64,000 nt of DNA, taken from contig CM037464.1 of the NCBI GenBank assembly GCA_021014325.1, positions 77,001 through 141,000 of the forward strand, written 5' to 3'. Below, piece by piece: positions 62,957 to 64,000 of this stretch. Below the pieces are notes generated by a model, which did not search any database, was not told the origin of the DNA, and worked only from the letters and a program-made list of their open reading frames with translations. Every line of letters begins with the position of its first letter. Position 1 is the first letter of the stretch. A program made the translations under genes and the position numbers. The stretch is from Plazaster borealis (taxonomy: Eukaryota; Echinodermata; Asteroidea; Forcipulatida; Labidiasteridae).

Positions 62957-63317
62957 TTTATATAACTGACATACAGATCCTTGTCATTTGATTGGTGGAA
63001 CTTATTTCACGTGACATTCACTATTACTCCATCCGCACCGGCGATCAAAAAGACCTATTCGCCCATGGGGAATAGCATTTCCCATTCAACAGTTAGGATC
63101 ATCCTTGTTCCCAATGTTTTTGAGCAGTACAGCGCCGCCGCGCCGCTGCTAAAACAAAGGAGCACCTGTGCAAAAGGTTGTGATCCGATTGCTATTAAAT
63201 TTGTGCATTGTTGCCGCTACGCGGCGCTATATGATTTTTGGTTGTCAAACAAACTCACAAACATGGCAGCTTTTAAAATACATCAAATGACAAGGATCTA
63301 TATGTCAGTTATATAAA
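62957..63317. repeat. MITE with 36 bp terminal inverted repeats
   Basis: Bases 62957-62992 (TTTATATAACTGACATACAG ...) match the inverted complement of 63282-63317 at 35 of 36 positions. The element is 361 bp and noncoding; the 111-codon frame 62981-63316 inside it is a by-product. A TA-type target duplication is possible. Confidence 0.85.
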
Positions 63318-63340
63318 ACAAATATTAATGGCTTTAATTC

Positions 63341-63459
63341 GTGGAATGGAAGGAATATTATCTCTGGGTAAAATTTGGACTGTTCCATTTCACTCGGCCT
63401 CGCCTCGTGAAATGGAACAGTCCAAATTTTACCTTGCGATAATATTCCTCCCATTCCAC
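63341..63459. repeat. Foldback hairpin, 53 bp arms, 13-base loop
   Basis: Bases 63341-63393 and 63407-63459 are inverted copies with about 4 mismatches. Only 23 bp separate it from the MITE at 62957-63317. Confidence 0.85.
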
Positions 63460-63639
63460 TCTGAGCCACTCAATATTTGTATATTATCGCCCCTGCAGTT
63501 AGCTATCACACGCTCTAACTCATGATCTCAGGCTTGCTCACAACTGATGAAATTATAACAACACTGATGCCGGAGAAATGGCCAACCAGGAGGCAAACAA
63601 AAACTGTTGGCTGCGTCTATGTACAATCACAGTATTTTC

Positions 63640-64000
63640 TGTTAAAGGCATCGCACACGTTTGGTAATTGGAGCCTATTGTTTGTTTCAATCCTAGATAG
63701 TTGTAGATATATACCATAAAACTAACCTGTGAAAATTTCATTTCAAAAGGTAGTAGCGTTTTTGAGATATTGCCGAAAATCTGGAGCGGTTAATGTCCAC
63801 GCAGGAAGAATAATCTTCAATGGAATACACCGTCTGAGAAGCGTTACCGTAACGCTTCTCAATATCAATATTCAACATATTTTGGGGATAAAAAGTGATA
63901 TCATTTTCAATAACCGCAGTCCTTCGAAGTACCAGCTGCTGGTCAGTTTTAACTTCATCAAATTGCTTGATAATCTTAGTGTTTTTAATTGATGGATTTG
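63640..64000. repeat. Diverged relative of the AAAGGCACTGGACACC element family
   Basis: GTTAAAGGCATCGCACACGT at 63642 resembles the element end at 23602, and ACCTGTGAAAATTTCATTTC resembles its interior. A perfect 12 bp-arm palindrome, GAGAAGCGTTAC / GTAACGCTTCTC, lies at about 63836-63860. The right end, if any, is beyond the window. Confidence 0.45.

Noticed and set aside
62981..63316. 111-codon plus-strand frame
   Set aside because: Lies almost exactly within the MITE 62957-63317, including its inverted ends.

Overview
The window looks like nuclear DNA from a marine invertebrate deuterostome, most likely an echinoderm. Evidence: short exons with GT/AG borders in AT-rich DNA, no operons, many decayed LINE and MITE-like repeats, and an animal-specific TINAG-like gene. 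The phylum is an inference and the class cannot be fixed from sequence alone. Two runs of exactly 500 N (26127-26626, 45627-46126) are assembly placeholder gaps.

Four spliced genes or gene remnants could be rebuilt from splice sites and reading phase. (1) Minus strand 9159-4907: four exons of an integrase-core (rve-like) gene family, with one frameshift and without the rest of the catalytic domain. (2) Plus strand 10483-16805: five exons of a protein with a P2X7-like C-terminal cysteine domain; its second intron carries a 4 kb tandem mobile element. (3) Minus strand 26126-21609: nine exons of a multicopy family with an RNase H/transposase-like look, broken by three frame disruptions. (4) Plus strand 51322-58622: a complete nine-exon tubulointerstitial nephritis antigen-like gene (441 aa) with an upstream TATA promoter and a probable noncoding first exon. 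It is the only clearly intact host gene. An unidentified 201-codon reading frame lies at 60483-59878 on the minus strand.

Much of the rest is repeats. Two blocks (11684-15704 and 36018-45626) are head-to-tail arrays of about 2 kb noncoding units that end in a hairpin followed by CTAG, like rolling-circle (Helitron/Helentron-type) elements. They carry CRE-like and ETS-like palindromes. A 130 bp satellite with a 260 bp higher-order repeat (19697-20607) shares those motifs. There are LINE fragments at 2520-4260, 34868-35465, 35815-35945 and 53100-51950, inverted-repeat elements at 7369, 16867, 23602, 35496, 62957 and 63341, a minisatellite in the 5' intron of the TINAG-like gene, and a short interstitial telomere-type repeat at 28791.

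The three non-TINAG genes all belong to multicopy families and sit among transposons. They do not form a shared pathway. Nothing prokaryotic (CRISPR, operon, integron) was found.
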